From Glandiceps talaboti (Eukaryota > Hemichordata > Enteropneusta > Spengelidae), in the NCBI RefSeq assembly GCF_964340395.1, contig NC_135566.1:3302501-3366500 (forward strand): a stretch of 64,000 bases of DNA, in the 5' to 3' direction. Made by a program: the position numbers and the translations under genes. The notes below the pieces were generated by a model. That model was given only the letters and a program-made list of their open reading frames with translations. It searched no databases and was not told where the DNA came from. Each line of letters opens with the position of its first letter. Positions within the stretch are counted from its first letter, which is position 1. Below are positions 1 to 10,975 of this stretch, one piece after another.

Positions 1-1467
1 AGCAGCAGTCAAGGGCATATAGAATTCCAAACATTGTGTCTTGACTACCAAATTTATAATGTGGTAGTCTGTTCAACTAATGGACATCAGTTGGAAATTG
101 TAGCTGGAAAAGTTCACTTGGATATGTTTGACTACCAAAAGCCACAGGGCCCTCTGCTGGGAAGCACATTGTTATGAAAGTACCGATAGTTCAATAATTT
201 GAGCTGTCAAAAATTGAGAACCCCGTTGCAGTTAAGTGGTTCTATAGTGTTGCAAAAATTGAGAACTCCATTGCAGTTAAGTAGTTCTATAGTGTTGCAA
301 AAATTGAGAACCCTGTTGCAGTTAAATAGTTGTAAGATTGCTGAAGTTGTTTTGGACTGAATACTGTACTTCATCTTCTGTATTAAATAGTTTATTTGGT
401 GATTCATGAAGGTGTAATTTGTCTGTCTGTTTTGTGTCTCTGTACTTTCATTGATAACCACACCACTTGTCTACAAAACAGTGGCACTACTAAGAACTGG
501 GGGGGGGGGGGGGTAAATCCAAACAGGAATTTTTAATGTCATCAATGTCGTAGCTCTCTTTGGAAGCTAATGAAATGTAAATCTTATGTCTGGGAATAAA
601 TGCCATGCTGTGAAAATTTGGCGTATAACAATCGGAAGACATGCAATTTGGGGTAATTTATACATACTAGATGGCATCTGAAATCTTACCTAGCCAGGAC
701 CAATTTGTGTATATATGAAAACAACAGCTTCATTTTGTTTAATCAAGTGCATTATTCTTAAATTTAATCAAATTTTGTGATTTCTATGTCTCAATTGACT
801 TGATGTTATGAGTGTATGCCCCATGGATATAAGGGGGGGGGGGGCACTGCCTCAGGTGGCTGATATCAACTTAATGTGATTACATGTATAGAATGCACAT
901 AACTCTGATATCTTCATACTTTTGTTTTAAATTGCGATTCAGTGAGAGCAGATCTGCATGAATGAAGTCTTATTTTATTTGAACAATTTAGCAAGCCCTA
1001 TCTTAAACCACACTGCCATGTTTGACATGAATGACTCCTGTCAATTAGATGGAAGTTTCCATTGATGGACCATATTTTCAGGCCCATATCTCCCCACTGC
1101 CATATTTGAAATTGCCATTCCCTGGTAAGGAACTTGCTGATGTGAGATTGTCCATCGATGCAGTCTGCCCTCTGTACAGAAAAGTTAAAGTGAAACTCAA
1201 CTCAACTCAAACAGTTGCACTTTTTGTACATCACCATGTAACGCTTATTCCTTGATAAAACAGTATTATTTAAGATAATTGTTTTGTGGGGAATTCTGTC
1301 ACTCTCAAAGTGACTCCGTTGCATCTGTTGTGTTCTCAAGACAGTTCTCCCTTGCACTTGAACTTGTACCAAGTGCCAACTCAACCAACTCAATAAAACT
1401 TTAGAAAACAGTTTAAAGAAAAAGATTTACACTAGATCTGTTTTGTGTATTTCTTGCACGTATGCAG
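1..1467. other. No convincing gene; tandem repeat and G-runs
   Basis: I see no convincing coding exon here. The stretch holds a 45 bp tandem repeat (209-345), two long G runs near 499-512 and 833-844, and AT-rich unique sequence. A plus-strand frame at 1049-1255 is open for 68 codons but has a poor upstream acceptor context, no recognisable homology, and a phase that does not join the candidate exon at 1468. Confidence 0.5.
209..345. repeat. 45 bp tandem repeat, about 2.7 copies
   Basis: The motif AAATTGAGAAC recurs at 211, 256 and 301, giving a period of exactly 45 bp. Each unit continues into GTTGCAGTTAAGT. Because 45 is a multiple of three, a minus-strand frame stays open through it and repeats the peptide LNCNGVLNFCNTIE. 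This is a repeat artefact, not a likely gene. Confidence 0.9.
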
Positions 1468-1611
1468 GAAGACCCATTTCATGATATTCAAACCCCAATG
1501 TTTGAATCCCTTGGATTTGGTAGCTTACCATCAAATCAATCGAGAAGTAACAGAACTCTCGTCATTCCTGACACACTTGAGCAAAGTGATGACTTGCCCA
1601 TGCCCTATTAA
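1468..1611 (+). CDS. Candidate 3'-terminal coding exon of an unidentified upstream gene
   Basis: A CAG acceptor (TTGCACGTATGCAG) at 1467 is followed by 47 sense codons and TAA (1609-1611). The frame is entered at codon position 1. The peptide starts EDPFHDIQTPMFESLGFG and ends EQSDDLPMPY. It is rich in acidic residues, Pro and Ser and looks like a flexible C-terminal tail rather than random translation. I do not recognise the protein. No partner exon with matching phase was found in 1-1440, so the rest of the gene probably lies left of the window. It could be a chance open frame. Confidence 0.35.
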   Translation, partial: EDPFHDIQTPMFESLGFGSLPSNQSRSNRTLVIPDTLEQSDDLPMPY

Positions 1612-2123
1612 AGAACTATCTAACTCGGTTGGTGTTCAACTTTAGAAATCAATTGGATGGTAAAATTCCAAACTCCAAATGAAATGGATACCATTTATTC
1701 TGTAGGACTATCCTGGCTTTACTCGGTTACTTTTCATAAAACTCGGCAGCTAAACTAACCTGCTATACTCAACTGAAATTTGCTTTAGATATATAAATCC
1801 TACTAAGCCTGTGTTTGTTTCCAAACTCAACAAATTATAAAAACTACTTTCATTGAAAATAATTACCATTTTCTCGCTGCTTTTGAAAAACATATCATGT
1901 TAAAAAAAGAGAGGCGTTTTTTACCCTTGCGCAGTATGATGCCTGTATTTTCCGTCTCAGCGTTATTGTCTGACAATTTGAGACTTCTGTGCAAGATAAG
2001 AAAAAAGTGCTTTCGGAAAACGAAAAGTTATCCCGAGTCGAGATCGAGATAAATGGCTACAAAACTAACCAGGTTACCGTGATGACGCTCTTGTGTTACT
2101 TCGTTATCGTTCGTACTCGCATT

Positions 2124-2386
2124 CACTTGTTAGCCAATATTCTATTCCAGGATGGTATTATTCTAGTCCAGGATGATTATAATACAAAATAATGAAGTTA
2201 TTAGGTATATACGATATTTAAAAACACACCGGTGCCGGTCATTCTTGCACTATATCATTGTTGCGTATATATCGCAACAATGACCGCCAACGGTATATTG
2301 TATATACCTAATAAAGTCATTATTTTGTATTATGATCATCCTGGACTACAATAATACCATCCTGGAACAGAATATTAGTTAACAAG
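2124..2386. mobile_element. About 260 bp near-perfect palindrome (foldback/MITE-like)
   Basis: The left arm (about 2128-2220) contains TTCCAGGATGGTATTATT and ACAAAATAATGA. The right arm (about 2290-2383) is its reverse complement with few mismatches (AATAATACCATCCTGGAA). The centre is itself inverted around CATTGTTGCGTATATATCGC. Long arms with a short loop fit a foldback DNA element or a non-autonomous TIR transposon. I could not define target-site duplications. Confidence 0.8.
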
Positions 2387-3052
2387 TGACAGGGTTCGTA
2401 CCACGAGTCCAGTTCACGAACTGCATAAGTTATATAATACCTTGACTGTCACAAAGTAATGAGTAATACTGCTGTTAATAGCGTTTACTCATACAGACCC
2501 ATTGTATTGTACACACTATATCACTTCTTCGTAGCCACCTTTATAAAGGAACGGTGCAACTACAACAAAGGTGCGTAGTTGATGTGTACCACCTGTTCCG
2601 ATAGAGCATATACTAGTAGTTACTTATAGTGGATACATTATAAACTGTCAGACTGGGACCCGGAAGAACTATTAAAGCTGTGAGACTGCTCGACTGGTTC
2701 GACCACGTACGAAGGTATGTGTTTTATGTTTGTGTGGGATTATACTTTCACGGTGTGACCTTGGAGTAATTATACTGTCAGTATAACTTCCATGGTGACC
2801 GATACAGGTATGTATGTTTGAAGGTACACGAAGACAAGACCTTACCATTTACTAAAGTGAGACGAAGCTATTACGTCGTTGTACGGATATTATTAAGGTA
2901 GTAGACCTAAAGGTTTCGTACAGTTTTTAATGTGGTGTTATTGTTGAAAATAAATCGATTTCGTAGCACGTATTAAGCTTACTATTCAGACGGAGTGGTA
3001 TGTGACCTGTATTCCTGACCTTTGACACACTTTCTATTATACACCACAGTTG

Positions 3053-3153
3053 GTGTGTGTGTGTGTGTGTGTGTGTGTTTGTATGTATGTATGTATGTAT
3101 GTATGTATGTATGTATGTATGTATGTATGTATGTATGTATGTATGTATGTATG
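3053..3153. repeat. Composite microsatellite (GT)n then (GTAT)n
   Basis: About 25 bp of GT dinucleotides are followed by about 70 bp of GTAT tetranucleotides. The same order on the same strand is seen near 10.83 kb and 55.32 kb. Confidence 0.97.
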
Positions 3154-3380
3154 TCTTTTTAGCCATTAATCAAGTTCTATGGAATGAGCTTCCTTACTCG
3201 GATCTTAAAAACGTTTTAACCAGTACTACCTAATATGTTTTTTGGTAACATTTTTTCGTCATTTTAGCCTTTGTAATGTGTGCATTTTTATTTTCATTTA
3301 AAATAAATTTACGTAATTTGTATTGTCATTTTAACCATGTATCTACACTTTTAGCATTTATGTTTTCGTTCATCTATCTG

Positions 3381-3430
3381 CCAGGTACGACAGCTGAGTT
3401 GAGATTCTACCAGATACGACAGCTGAGTTG
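3381..3430 (+). repeat. 29 bp direct duplication just before the start codon, with twin CAG acceptor-like sites
   Basis: ACGACAGCTGAGTTG occurs twice (3387-3401 and 3416-3430), each preceded by CCAG plus GT or AT. Both have a pyrimidine-containing lead-in, so either CAG (3382-3384 or 3411-3413) could be the acceptor of a 5' UTR intron ahead of the ATG at 3433. Whether an upstream non-coding exon exists is inference. Confidence 0.6.
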
Positions 3431-3432
3431 CC

Positions 3433-4056
3433 ATGGCAATCTACAAAGATACAAAGCTGAAGAAGAAAAGCCCGGTACCCATGGGATGGCTACATTTCTC
3501 TAACATCGGCAATGTAGTAAAAAATACACGGATTGTTGCCTTCAAGGTCCCCCTCTCACTCACAGAGGATCAAATGTTAACCGAAGGGTTACTGCACACA
3601 GGGAAAAGATTTAATTTAGATGATTTATTTGAAAGTAGTATTGGTCGTAAACTGGGCTTGGTCATAGATTTGACAGCTTCTTTACCACTGACGTACTACG
3701 ACAGTAGTGACGTCAATAGTCGGGGAGTCGAATACAAAAACATTAAGACCAGAGGAATGATGATACCAAGCCAGGCTGTTGTAACAGATTTTAAAGAAAC
3801 TGTAGACGATTTTCTACAGAGAAACCAGGGAAATGGAAAATTAGTCGGTGTGCACTGCACACACGGCGTTAACAGATCAGGGTATATCATATGTCGATAT
3901 CTTATCGATCGCCTTGGAATGACCGCTGATGGCGCTATTACAGCTTTCCAGTCAGCCAGAGGGCATGCCATTGAAAGGCTCAATTATTTGCAATCTCTTC
4001 GATGTGGCGATGGTCAAGACGATTTTGTGAACCCAGACAATGAATGTGATTATTAA
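3433..4056 (+). CDS. DUSP11: RNA 5'-triphosphatase, DUSP11/PIR1-like (copy A)
   Basis: This is a 207-residue cysteine-phosphatase in one uninterrupted exon. The signature HCTHGVNRSGY (residues 141-151) is the HCxxGxxR(S/T) loop, with nucleophile Cys142 and Arg148. Other family blocks are TRIVAFKVPL (32-41), LGLVIDLT (74-81) and ARGHAIERLNYL (175-186). They match the vertebrate DUSP11/PIR1 core in order and spacing, and length is near the family catalytic core. DUSP11 removes gamma and beta phosphates from 5'-triphosphate RNA, mostly in the nucleus. The start is the first Met of the conserved frame in a good context (GCCATGG). The lack of introns, against a multi-exon vertebrate gene, suggests a retrocopy or intron loss. 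A paralogue lies 0.9 kb downstream on the same strand. A baculovirus PTP-like assignment would share the motif, but the animal DUSP11 N-terminal block favours DUSP11. Confidence 0.88.
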   Translation: MAIYKDTKLKKKSPVPMGWLHFSNIGNVVKNTRIVAFKVPLSLTEDQMLTEGLLHTGKRFNLDDLFESSIGRKLGLVIDLTASLPLTYYDSSDVNSRGVEYKNIKTRGMMIPSQAVVTDFKETVDDFLQRNQGNGKLVGVHCTHGVNRSGYIICRYLIDRLGMTADGAITAFQSARGHAIERLNYLQSLRCGDGQDDFVNPDNECDY

Positions 4057-4324
4057 TATGAGTATCATTTTTTTTTAAAAGACGTAGATTATAAATCACT
4101 TAATTTTGGAAGACATTCCCACAGAGATCATGATATGAATATGAAATGTCACCGTGGAATTTATGGTGGGTGATGAATATATATATTTAATATATTTCTC
4201 TTGATTGTCTGCGCGTGTTTACTTACATCAAACTGGTGTACATGGGCCAACTTGAGACACTTTTTTACCTAGGCTATCATAAACCTGTAAGAAAAAGTAT
4301 ACCTATTTGAGATGTGAAAGGTGA

Positions 4325-4334
4325 AATAAATAAA
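4325..4334 (+). terminator. Candidate polyadenylation signal for copy A
   Basis: Two overlapping AATAAA hexamers lie about 270 bases after the copy A stop codon and well before the copy B start. No closer canonical AATAAA was noticed. Confidence 0.4.
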
Positions 4335-4937
4335 ATTATTATATAAAACAAGTGCAATATCGTGAACTGTTGACCCCTTGTTATAATCAACCCACAATCT
4401 ATGACCAAATTATTCTCTAAAATGTCGCTTGCAATTGATTGACGTCCGTGTAGTGGTACATGGAATCCCGGAGTCATGGCATAATGTAAATTTAGCACAT
4501 GGCGATTTCTACCGACTCCATGGCATTTTAAAGTTCTCAATTCGCAAGTCAGTCTTTTCGTCATTTTTACAATATCGTACTTCCCCGTTACCTACCGTAC
4601 AGTGGAAAATGTCTTTGTCATTCAACTCTGACAAATTGTGTGTGTATATATGTGACTGTACGCGCGGTGAGAAAGAAACGAGAACAAGAGACAATGTACG
4701 TATGAATCACAAGCCCATATTGTTGTATCGTCCAAATGAGCCTTTTTACATAGGATCTCTTTAGTTTTAAGTTTTTAAATATCTAGTCTCTTTGACAATT
4801 GCTTGAATTGGTAAGAGTTCACCGAACATAAAATGTATGTATTATATATTTAAAATTTAAACAAAATATAAATCTTTTGAGATTTTTGTTATATTTTCAG
4901 AAAATCATAGTTAAAACATAGAACTGAATAGTCAGAG

Positions 4938-5510
4938 ATGGCAATGTACAGAGAACGAATAAAGCGAAGTATGATTCCCGAGGGATGGCGAGATTACTCA
5001 AACGTTGGCGACGTGGTGAAAGGTACACGGATCGTTGCCTTCAAAGTACCATTGAAAGAAGACTTGATGCGAAGTGAGGACATATCGACCTCGGAAAGAT
5101 TCGGTGTGAGTGAGTTGTTCAAAACTGGCATCGGTCGTAAGCTGGGACTGGTCATAGATTTGACGAATACATCCAGGTACTACAACAGTGAGGACATCAC
5201 AAGTCGTGGGGTCGGATACAAGAAAATCAAAACAGAGGGACACGCCGTACCAGGTAAAGCTATCGTCAGTAAATTCAAGGAAACCGTTGACGATTTCTTA
5301 GAACGAAACAAAGGAAACGACAAGTTGATTGGTGTTCACTGCACACACGGGGTGAACAGATCTGGATATATGATTGGCAGATATTTGATTGATAATCGTA
5401 GGATGACCGCTGAGGCAAGAGGATACGGCATCGATAGAGTCAACTACTTGGATGCGTTACGTAATGAGGATGTAGATGAATATGATCACGATTATGGATA
5501 TGATTATTAG
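4938..5510 (+). CDS. DUSP11: RNA 5'-triphosphatase, DUSP11/PIR1-like (copy B, helix deletion)
   Basis: This 190-residue paralogue of the preceding gene is also intronless. It keeps IPEGWRDYSNVGDVV (13-27), TRIVAFKVPL (30-39), LGLVIDLT (69-76) and the active-site loop HCTHGVNRSGY (134-144) with Cys135 and Arg141. The N-terminal block is closer to vertebrate DUSP11 (PERWKDY) than that of copy A. Between MTA and ARG, copy A has nine residues (DGAITAFQS) where copy B has one, a net in-frame loss of eight residues (24 bp) in the helix after the catalytic loop. The C-terminus is an Asp/Tyr-rich tail (DVDEYDHDYGYDY). A good CAG acceptor (TTATATTTTCAG, ending 4900) lies 37 bases before the ATG, so a spliced 5' UTR exon is likely. 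The frame is intact and codon use looks normal, so it is probably expressed, but activity of the shortened fold is uncertain. Confidence 0.86.
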   Translation: MAMYRERIKRSMIPEGWRDYSNVGDVVKGTRIVAFKVPLKEDLMRSEDISTSERFGVSELFKTGIGRKLGLVIDLTNTSRYYNSEDITSRGVGYKKIKTEGHAVPGKAIVSKFKETVDDFLERNKGNDKLIGVHCTHGVNRSGYMIGRYLIDNRRMTAEARGYGIDRVNYLDALRNEDVDEYDHDYGYDY

Positions 5511-5807
5511 TATAATTATGAATTGATATATCCAAAAATGACAAATAACTCAAATTTAATCTAATCACACCCAGGTTTCTCAAAGTTTGTGAAAAAAATG
5601 ACTGCCACTGTTGAAATCTTACTGAATAGTAATGAATTAGAAACGTGTGGAACTAGGTAATAACTATAATTTGTTTTTAATTTTGAAGATGAACATAGGT
5701 GGTTTGCTATGGCTGGCTTTGTTATCCTGAAGTACATTGAACCCTTGCACAAACGTCATAATACACTGTAAATGAATATTGGAGAGATATTTTTTTGGTT
5801 CTGGTTA

Positions 5808-6132
5808 AAGGGGTATGCCACTCCAGGAAATAAAGGTATTTTCATTAACTTTAGGTACTAGAGAGTCATTTCATAATTTAACAATGTAATTTCTGTTCGG
5901 TTGCCAAGAAACACTGAATTGAAACTGTTTTTCACCTCTACTGTTCTTATTAGATGTACACTGAATATTCATGACTCCTAAGTGCTTATGTCTGAGGCAA
6001 TGAAGCAACACTGAAAGCATAGAGGTGAAAATGAGTTTCAGTTTGGTGTATCTTGGCAATCACACACAATTTATGTGACTTCACATTTATAAAAAAAACC
6101 AACCCTTTATTTCTTGGAGTGGCGTTCCCCTC
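5808..6132. mobile_element. MITE family 1, copy 1 (full length)
   Basis: The copy begins AAGGGGTATGCCACTCCAGG after a TA dinucleotide and ends TTGGAGTGGCGTTCCCCTC before another TA. The ends are inverted repeats, and the interior is also inverted (TTTTCACCTCTA near 5930 against TAGAGGTGAAAA near 6021). The left end supplies an AATAAA (5828-5833), the first such hexamer I see after copy B of the DUSP11-like pair. Confidence 0.8.
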
Positions 6133-8984
6133 TAAAAACAGTTGCAAGTCATAACATATTTGTCTGCTGATGCAACTAAATAATATCAAGGCGCATAGTT
6201 AGAATTGCCCTATAGAGGGCAGTAGTCTATGACGAAAAATTTCAGATATATTTGGAATGTAAACCACTTCCAATACAGTCAAAACAAAGACATATCTTAA
6301 CTTCTGACCTACTTTACAATTAATGACAGCAAGACAAAATAATTTGGTGCATTGTTTATTTTTAATGAATGACTGAACATTGTACACTTCACAGGACAAT
6401 CTCTATATAGAATATAATGGAGAGACTTCTAGATTTGAACATAATACTCTTTTGGTGGGTCTACTTTGCATATAAATTGATTTTTTAGCACCTTCCCGAT
6501 CCTCGTCACGACACCCCTAGATTTAGATAGGCACTGTAATGTTATACAAAGTATAATCAAAAGTGAATACTAACACGGATTGGTCTTACATGTAACTTGT
6601 GTGCAAAGAACTGTGTGCATGTCTATGTCTGCATAATAGTTCTTCTAGCTTGTGCATGTGGTGATATTTAAAAAAGCTCTACATACTCATTTTCAGAATA
6701 ACTTGAAAACAGTTTACCACTAACCAGCAAGCATTATCCACTGAAAACATCTGGCATAGTGTCAGTTGTATAATTTCGATCTTTCAAAAATCAAACACAA
6801 TTTACATAACAATGGTGGAATTTACATAAACTTATGTAAATTAACATAGCTATGTAAATTGAAATCATTCATATAACATTCATGTAAGTTGACATAATTC
6901 ACATTATATTTATGTTAAGTGGCAAATTTGAGATGTTATGCAAATGACCTAATTTACATATACTTTATATGTAAAAGACTGACAATCAAATTATGCAAAT
7001 TGATTAATTTACATACACTTAATATGTTGATTAAGGGAAACATGACTACAGTTTGTCACAGAATAATGCTTTGACTATACACAAGTCATCTATAAACTTG
7101 ATTTAATGCAGCTGAGTCTAATAAACCAATAAACCATGATCTCAAGTAATGGGATAGAGTTCAGAACTTGTATGTGTGTTTGGGTACTGCTCAGACCATT
7201 AAAAGAAGTGGTCTGAGGGTACTGTTATATTAATTTTGTCATATATAATGTATTACATCATAAAACAATGTGTCAATGGTATGTTTTTTTTCACCTGCAC
7301 ATGCAATATTATGTAAAATTAAAATGCAAAATACACAATATGCTAATGTTACACCAGGTGTTACATTTATGTAGATTTCACTACAAAATGCTACATTTGA
7401 AGTCAATTTCAGATAAAAATGTAACATTATGTTAATTTCACAACAAAATGGAATAAATATCATGTCAACTTCACCACAAAATCTAATACATTGTGTCAGA
7501 TTCACCACATAAAATAATACAATTTGCAATGGCTAATTCTCAACTTTGGAATGTATCTGAAAATGACAACATACATTTAATTTTATAAATGAAAAAGTCT
7601 ACTTTCAGAAACCCAATTCTTACTGGGTTGATTCCCATACATTCAATTGTAACAGCCAATCAAAATCAAGTTTACAGAATCACCAACAGTTACCTTTTTA
7701 ATTCTCATTATGAAATGAGTCCATTTTATAAGCCTAATCCTGATTGGTTGGCTGCAGTACATTGAATTATAACAGCCTATCAAAATCCTGTCTCGGTAAA
7801 CTGACTACTGATGTAGTCATTTCAATAATTGGGCAATGTACTGATGTGTTTACAACACAAACGTAATCAGACACATCACAGCATAAAATTCTGAATTCTG
7901 CCATTTCTTCTGAGTCATAATTTTATAAATGAATATTGTTTAGCAAAGTGTACAATGAATGGGAGGAAAATCCGAAAATAATTACAAAATAAAATGCAAA
8001 CAACAACTTTATGGTCCCATATTTCTTGTCATTCAACAACCTCCACTTTCTATACTGAAAAGTTTTTGATGAGTAAATTGTAAAGGTAAATAAACAAATA
8101 TTTACATAAAATGGCATAAAATACTCTTACACAAATAAAATACATTCATGCATTGCAAAAAAAAAAAGTGCTGTAAAGAATTCATCTTACTGTGATGGAA
8201 TGGAATATTGCCGAGAAATTTATGAATATATGGAGCATGAAGTATGGAATGTAAGAAAAGGAAATTGTGTATCATTGACTTGGTCAGGTAAATGGAAACT
8301 GGCATCAGTGGAGAGTTCAAGCGCAGAACACTTGGTTGTCATTTTTTGGTTTTGGTGCTTAGATATATATTTGAAGCAAGAATTACAGACCAGCTACATG
8401 ATGATCCAACTTTGTACATAGGTGTATAAATTTAGAAGGCTCATTCAACCCAAGCGTACTGTGTTAGCAGGCGTCTATCATTTTAGAATTTCTTGCATTT
8501 TACAGGTTTGTCCTTATGTTAGGACCAAGTGATGATTTCAAATGATTTTCTTTCCTTTGATTTGTCTGTCTGTCTGCCTTCCTTCCTGTCCATACATCTC
8601 TCTGAGGCTACAGACATTGTCTGTCTGTGAGTCTACAGACATCACAGTCGGTGTGAAACTCTTTGTCTTGATACAACTGATAATTTATATGTGTACACCT
8701 AACGACTGCTGACTATTCTCTTCTTCAACTCGCCCAAGAATTTTTGAACATGTGTACCCTCAAGACAAGCACATCCTAACCTCTGCATGATGCTAGAGAC
8801 ATGGAAGGTCAAGATAAATTATCAAATTTGTCATCAAAACTGATATTTTTTTGACCTGAGCATCTCAATGACATTTCATTAGAGCAGTTTTACTACAAAA
8901 ATGATTAATTTTGACATCAAGAAAGGAACTTGTACAAAAGAGTCCCCAAAAAAGTTTGAAAAAACTTGTATGCTGGAGTAGAGT

Positions 8985-9150
8985 TCTCAACATGGAGTCA
9001 AATTGTGAAAAGTGCCCTAATCATCACTTTCACTTTTGAGAAGAGCGCTTCAACTATACACTTACATTTTGAGAAGTCTTCTCAACAAAGGCCACCATTT
9101 GGAGAAGAGCGCCCTCACCAAAGATCACATTTTGACAAAATGGCCCCAAT
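8985..9150. repeat. Degenerate roughly 35 bp tandem repeat
   Basis: TTTTGAGAAG/TTTGGAGAAG plus AGCGC-like words recur near 9033, 9067, 9096 and 9127. The plus-strand frame over them reads repeated FEKS/FGEE/FDKM units. It has no recognisable homology and I treat it as a decayed minisatellite, not a gene. Confidence 0.5.
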
Positions 9151-10827
9151 AACAATCGCAGTGTGGAGAATGAAAATTCCAGTTCTGGAATATTATACTA
9201 TTGATAAGTGTTTGCCTAGTATTTATACATTAGGTGTGACAATATTAGAATACAGTGACAAAGAATGCAGATGAAACATGATAAATTTGCGGTTTTCAGA
9301 AACCAAAAAGATGCCTCACTTGTCCAACATGTAATAAACAAATCTTAACTTAGTTGAAACAAACAACTTAAAAATTCAAAATCAATCACAACAAGTTTTA
9401 TAATTTTAGGAAAGCTAACAAAATAATATACATTACAAAACTAGGAAAGATAAAATTTCAACTAATCATTTTCTAAAATATCAAAAACAAAAAATCAAAC
9501 GTCAAGGCAAACAAAAAATTGTGGTGTGCAAAGTAAGTACTTTGCATACTTATCATAGATTACATAGAACTCTGCTGTACTGAAATGCTGGCTAGTGCAT
9601 AGCGTGATGTGACATATACAATAAACAAACATACAACATACACAAACAAACAAACAAACAAATATAATTTTACAGCAACTATTTCTTTACTCCAGTGTAT
9701 AATTTGAGTGATCCTACAAACTAAGTCTACAGCACTGGTGTTTCAAAGGAACACAGACTTGGTGGGATATGGGAGGGGTAAGGTATAAGGAAGAATACTT
9801 GTATGTTGGGTTTTCTTGGGTATTAAAAAACTAATTTTTACAGGCAGATCACTAAACAAAAGTTGACCTCACTTTGATGATAAACCTTTCAATTTATTTT
9901 ATAATCCTGAACACAGATATGTAAACAATCTTACTCAATAATACATCCTACCTCTGAATTTAATCACCAAAGAAACTTTCAAAACAGCACCTCAAATTTT
10001 GTAACTTGTGCACTAAATGGCTGAGATACGACATACTGTATCACAGGAAGAGCAGTTACCATTTGCAGTTACACAAGTGTGTTCATTTCTTTAATTTTTT
10101 CTTTGTTTTCTTTTTTGCAAAAATGTGCATTTTGATTTCAAAGCCCACAAAAAAGCACCAAGGTATTCTGTTTACCTTAAATTTGCATACATTGACTTGG
10201 GGTATCTAACATTGCCAAATAAACAAAAAACAAAACAAAAGAATAATCATCTTAACAGGTGAGGGCACAAAACAGAAAAGACACCCTAAGTTGCTCAACC
10301 CGCAGCTATGTTCAATATGGGCTTTCAGGTGCTTTTTCAATTAACTTGTGTGTACACACAGAGACATGCATGCACACACTCAAAGACACACATACATACT
10401 CTCACACACCATATATATAGATATATATATATAAAGTACAATAATTTGACCAATCTAATAAAACTTTTTATGCTATGAAAATAATTGAGTTGGGTGTATA
10501 ATTAGTCTACTAGTACTTAAACAAAACACAACATATTAACTTGATTAAAGACATAATGAAATGCTGTAATACTAATCACTATGTATCCTACAGCCCTACA
10601 TATCAGCCTACTTATAGCTTAGTACTTCTAAAATTTTAGTTTCTTTTCATAGTGGTAGATTACTTTAATATACTCATATAAGTCATATTGCCTACAAAAA
10701 CAGACATACATACAGACATACATATTGTTTTGACATGCCATCTCTTGTTCTGAACAAAATTCAACATCACTGTTACTTATCTGAAATAAGAACAGGCAAA
10801 TTTTGTGTGTGTTTTTGTCTGTCTGTA

Positions 10828-10897
10828 TATCTGTGTGTGTGTGTGTGTGTGTGTGTACGTACATGTATGTATGTATATGTATGCATGCATGCATGTA

Positions 10898-10932
<35 letters not shown>

Positions 10933-10975
10933 ATGTATGTATGTATGTATGTATGTATGTATGTATGTATGTATG
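10828..10975. repeat. Composite microsatellite (TG)n, (TGCA/TATG)n, (TG)n, (TATG)n
   Basis: TG dinucleotides (10835-10855) pass through ATGCATGCATGCATG to a second TG run and then about 60 bp of TATG. All open frames across it are low-complexity artefacts. Confidence 0.97.

Larger units (their letters stand above)
1612..3432. other. Intergenic region upstream of the DUSP11-like pair
   Basis: Apart from the palindrome at 2124-2386 and the composite microsatellite at 3053-3153, I see no gene in this stretch. The last 50 bp is probably the 5' leader of the first DUSP11-like gene. Confidence 0.6.

Noticed and set aside
1049-1255. 68-codon open frame on plus, possible exon preceding 1468
   Set aside because: Poor acceptor, no homology, and its possible donor exits in a phase that does not fit the 1468 exon.
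3156-3235. Peptide INQVLWNELPYSDLKNVLTS, similar to the end of LINE reverse-transcriptase ORFs
   Set aside because: Very short, directly after a microsatellite, and without further ORF or tail support; could be a LINE scrap but not enough to annotate.
4429-4764. 111-codon plus frame between the two DUSP11-like genes
   Set aside because: No phosphatase motif and no resemblance to either neighbour; likely 3' UTR or spacer.
6935-7010. Two ATGCAAAT octamers
   Set aside because: They lie in AT-rich repeats of TTTACAT/TATGCAAAT words with no gene nearby; chance is likely.
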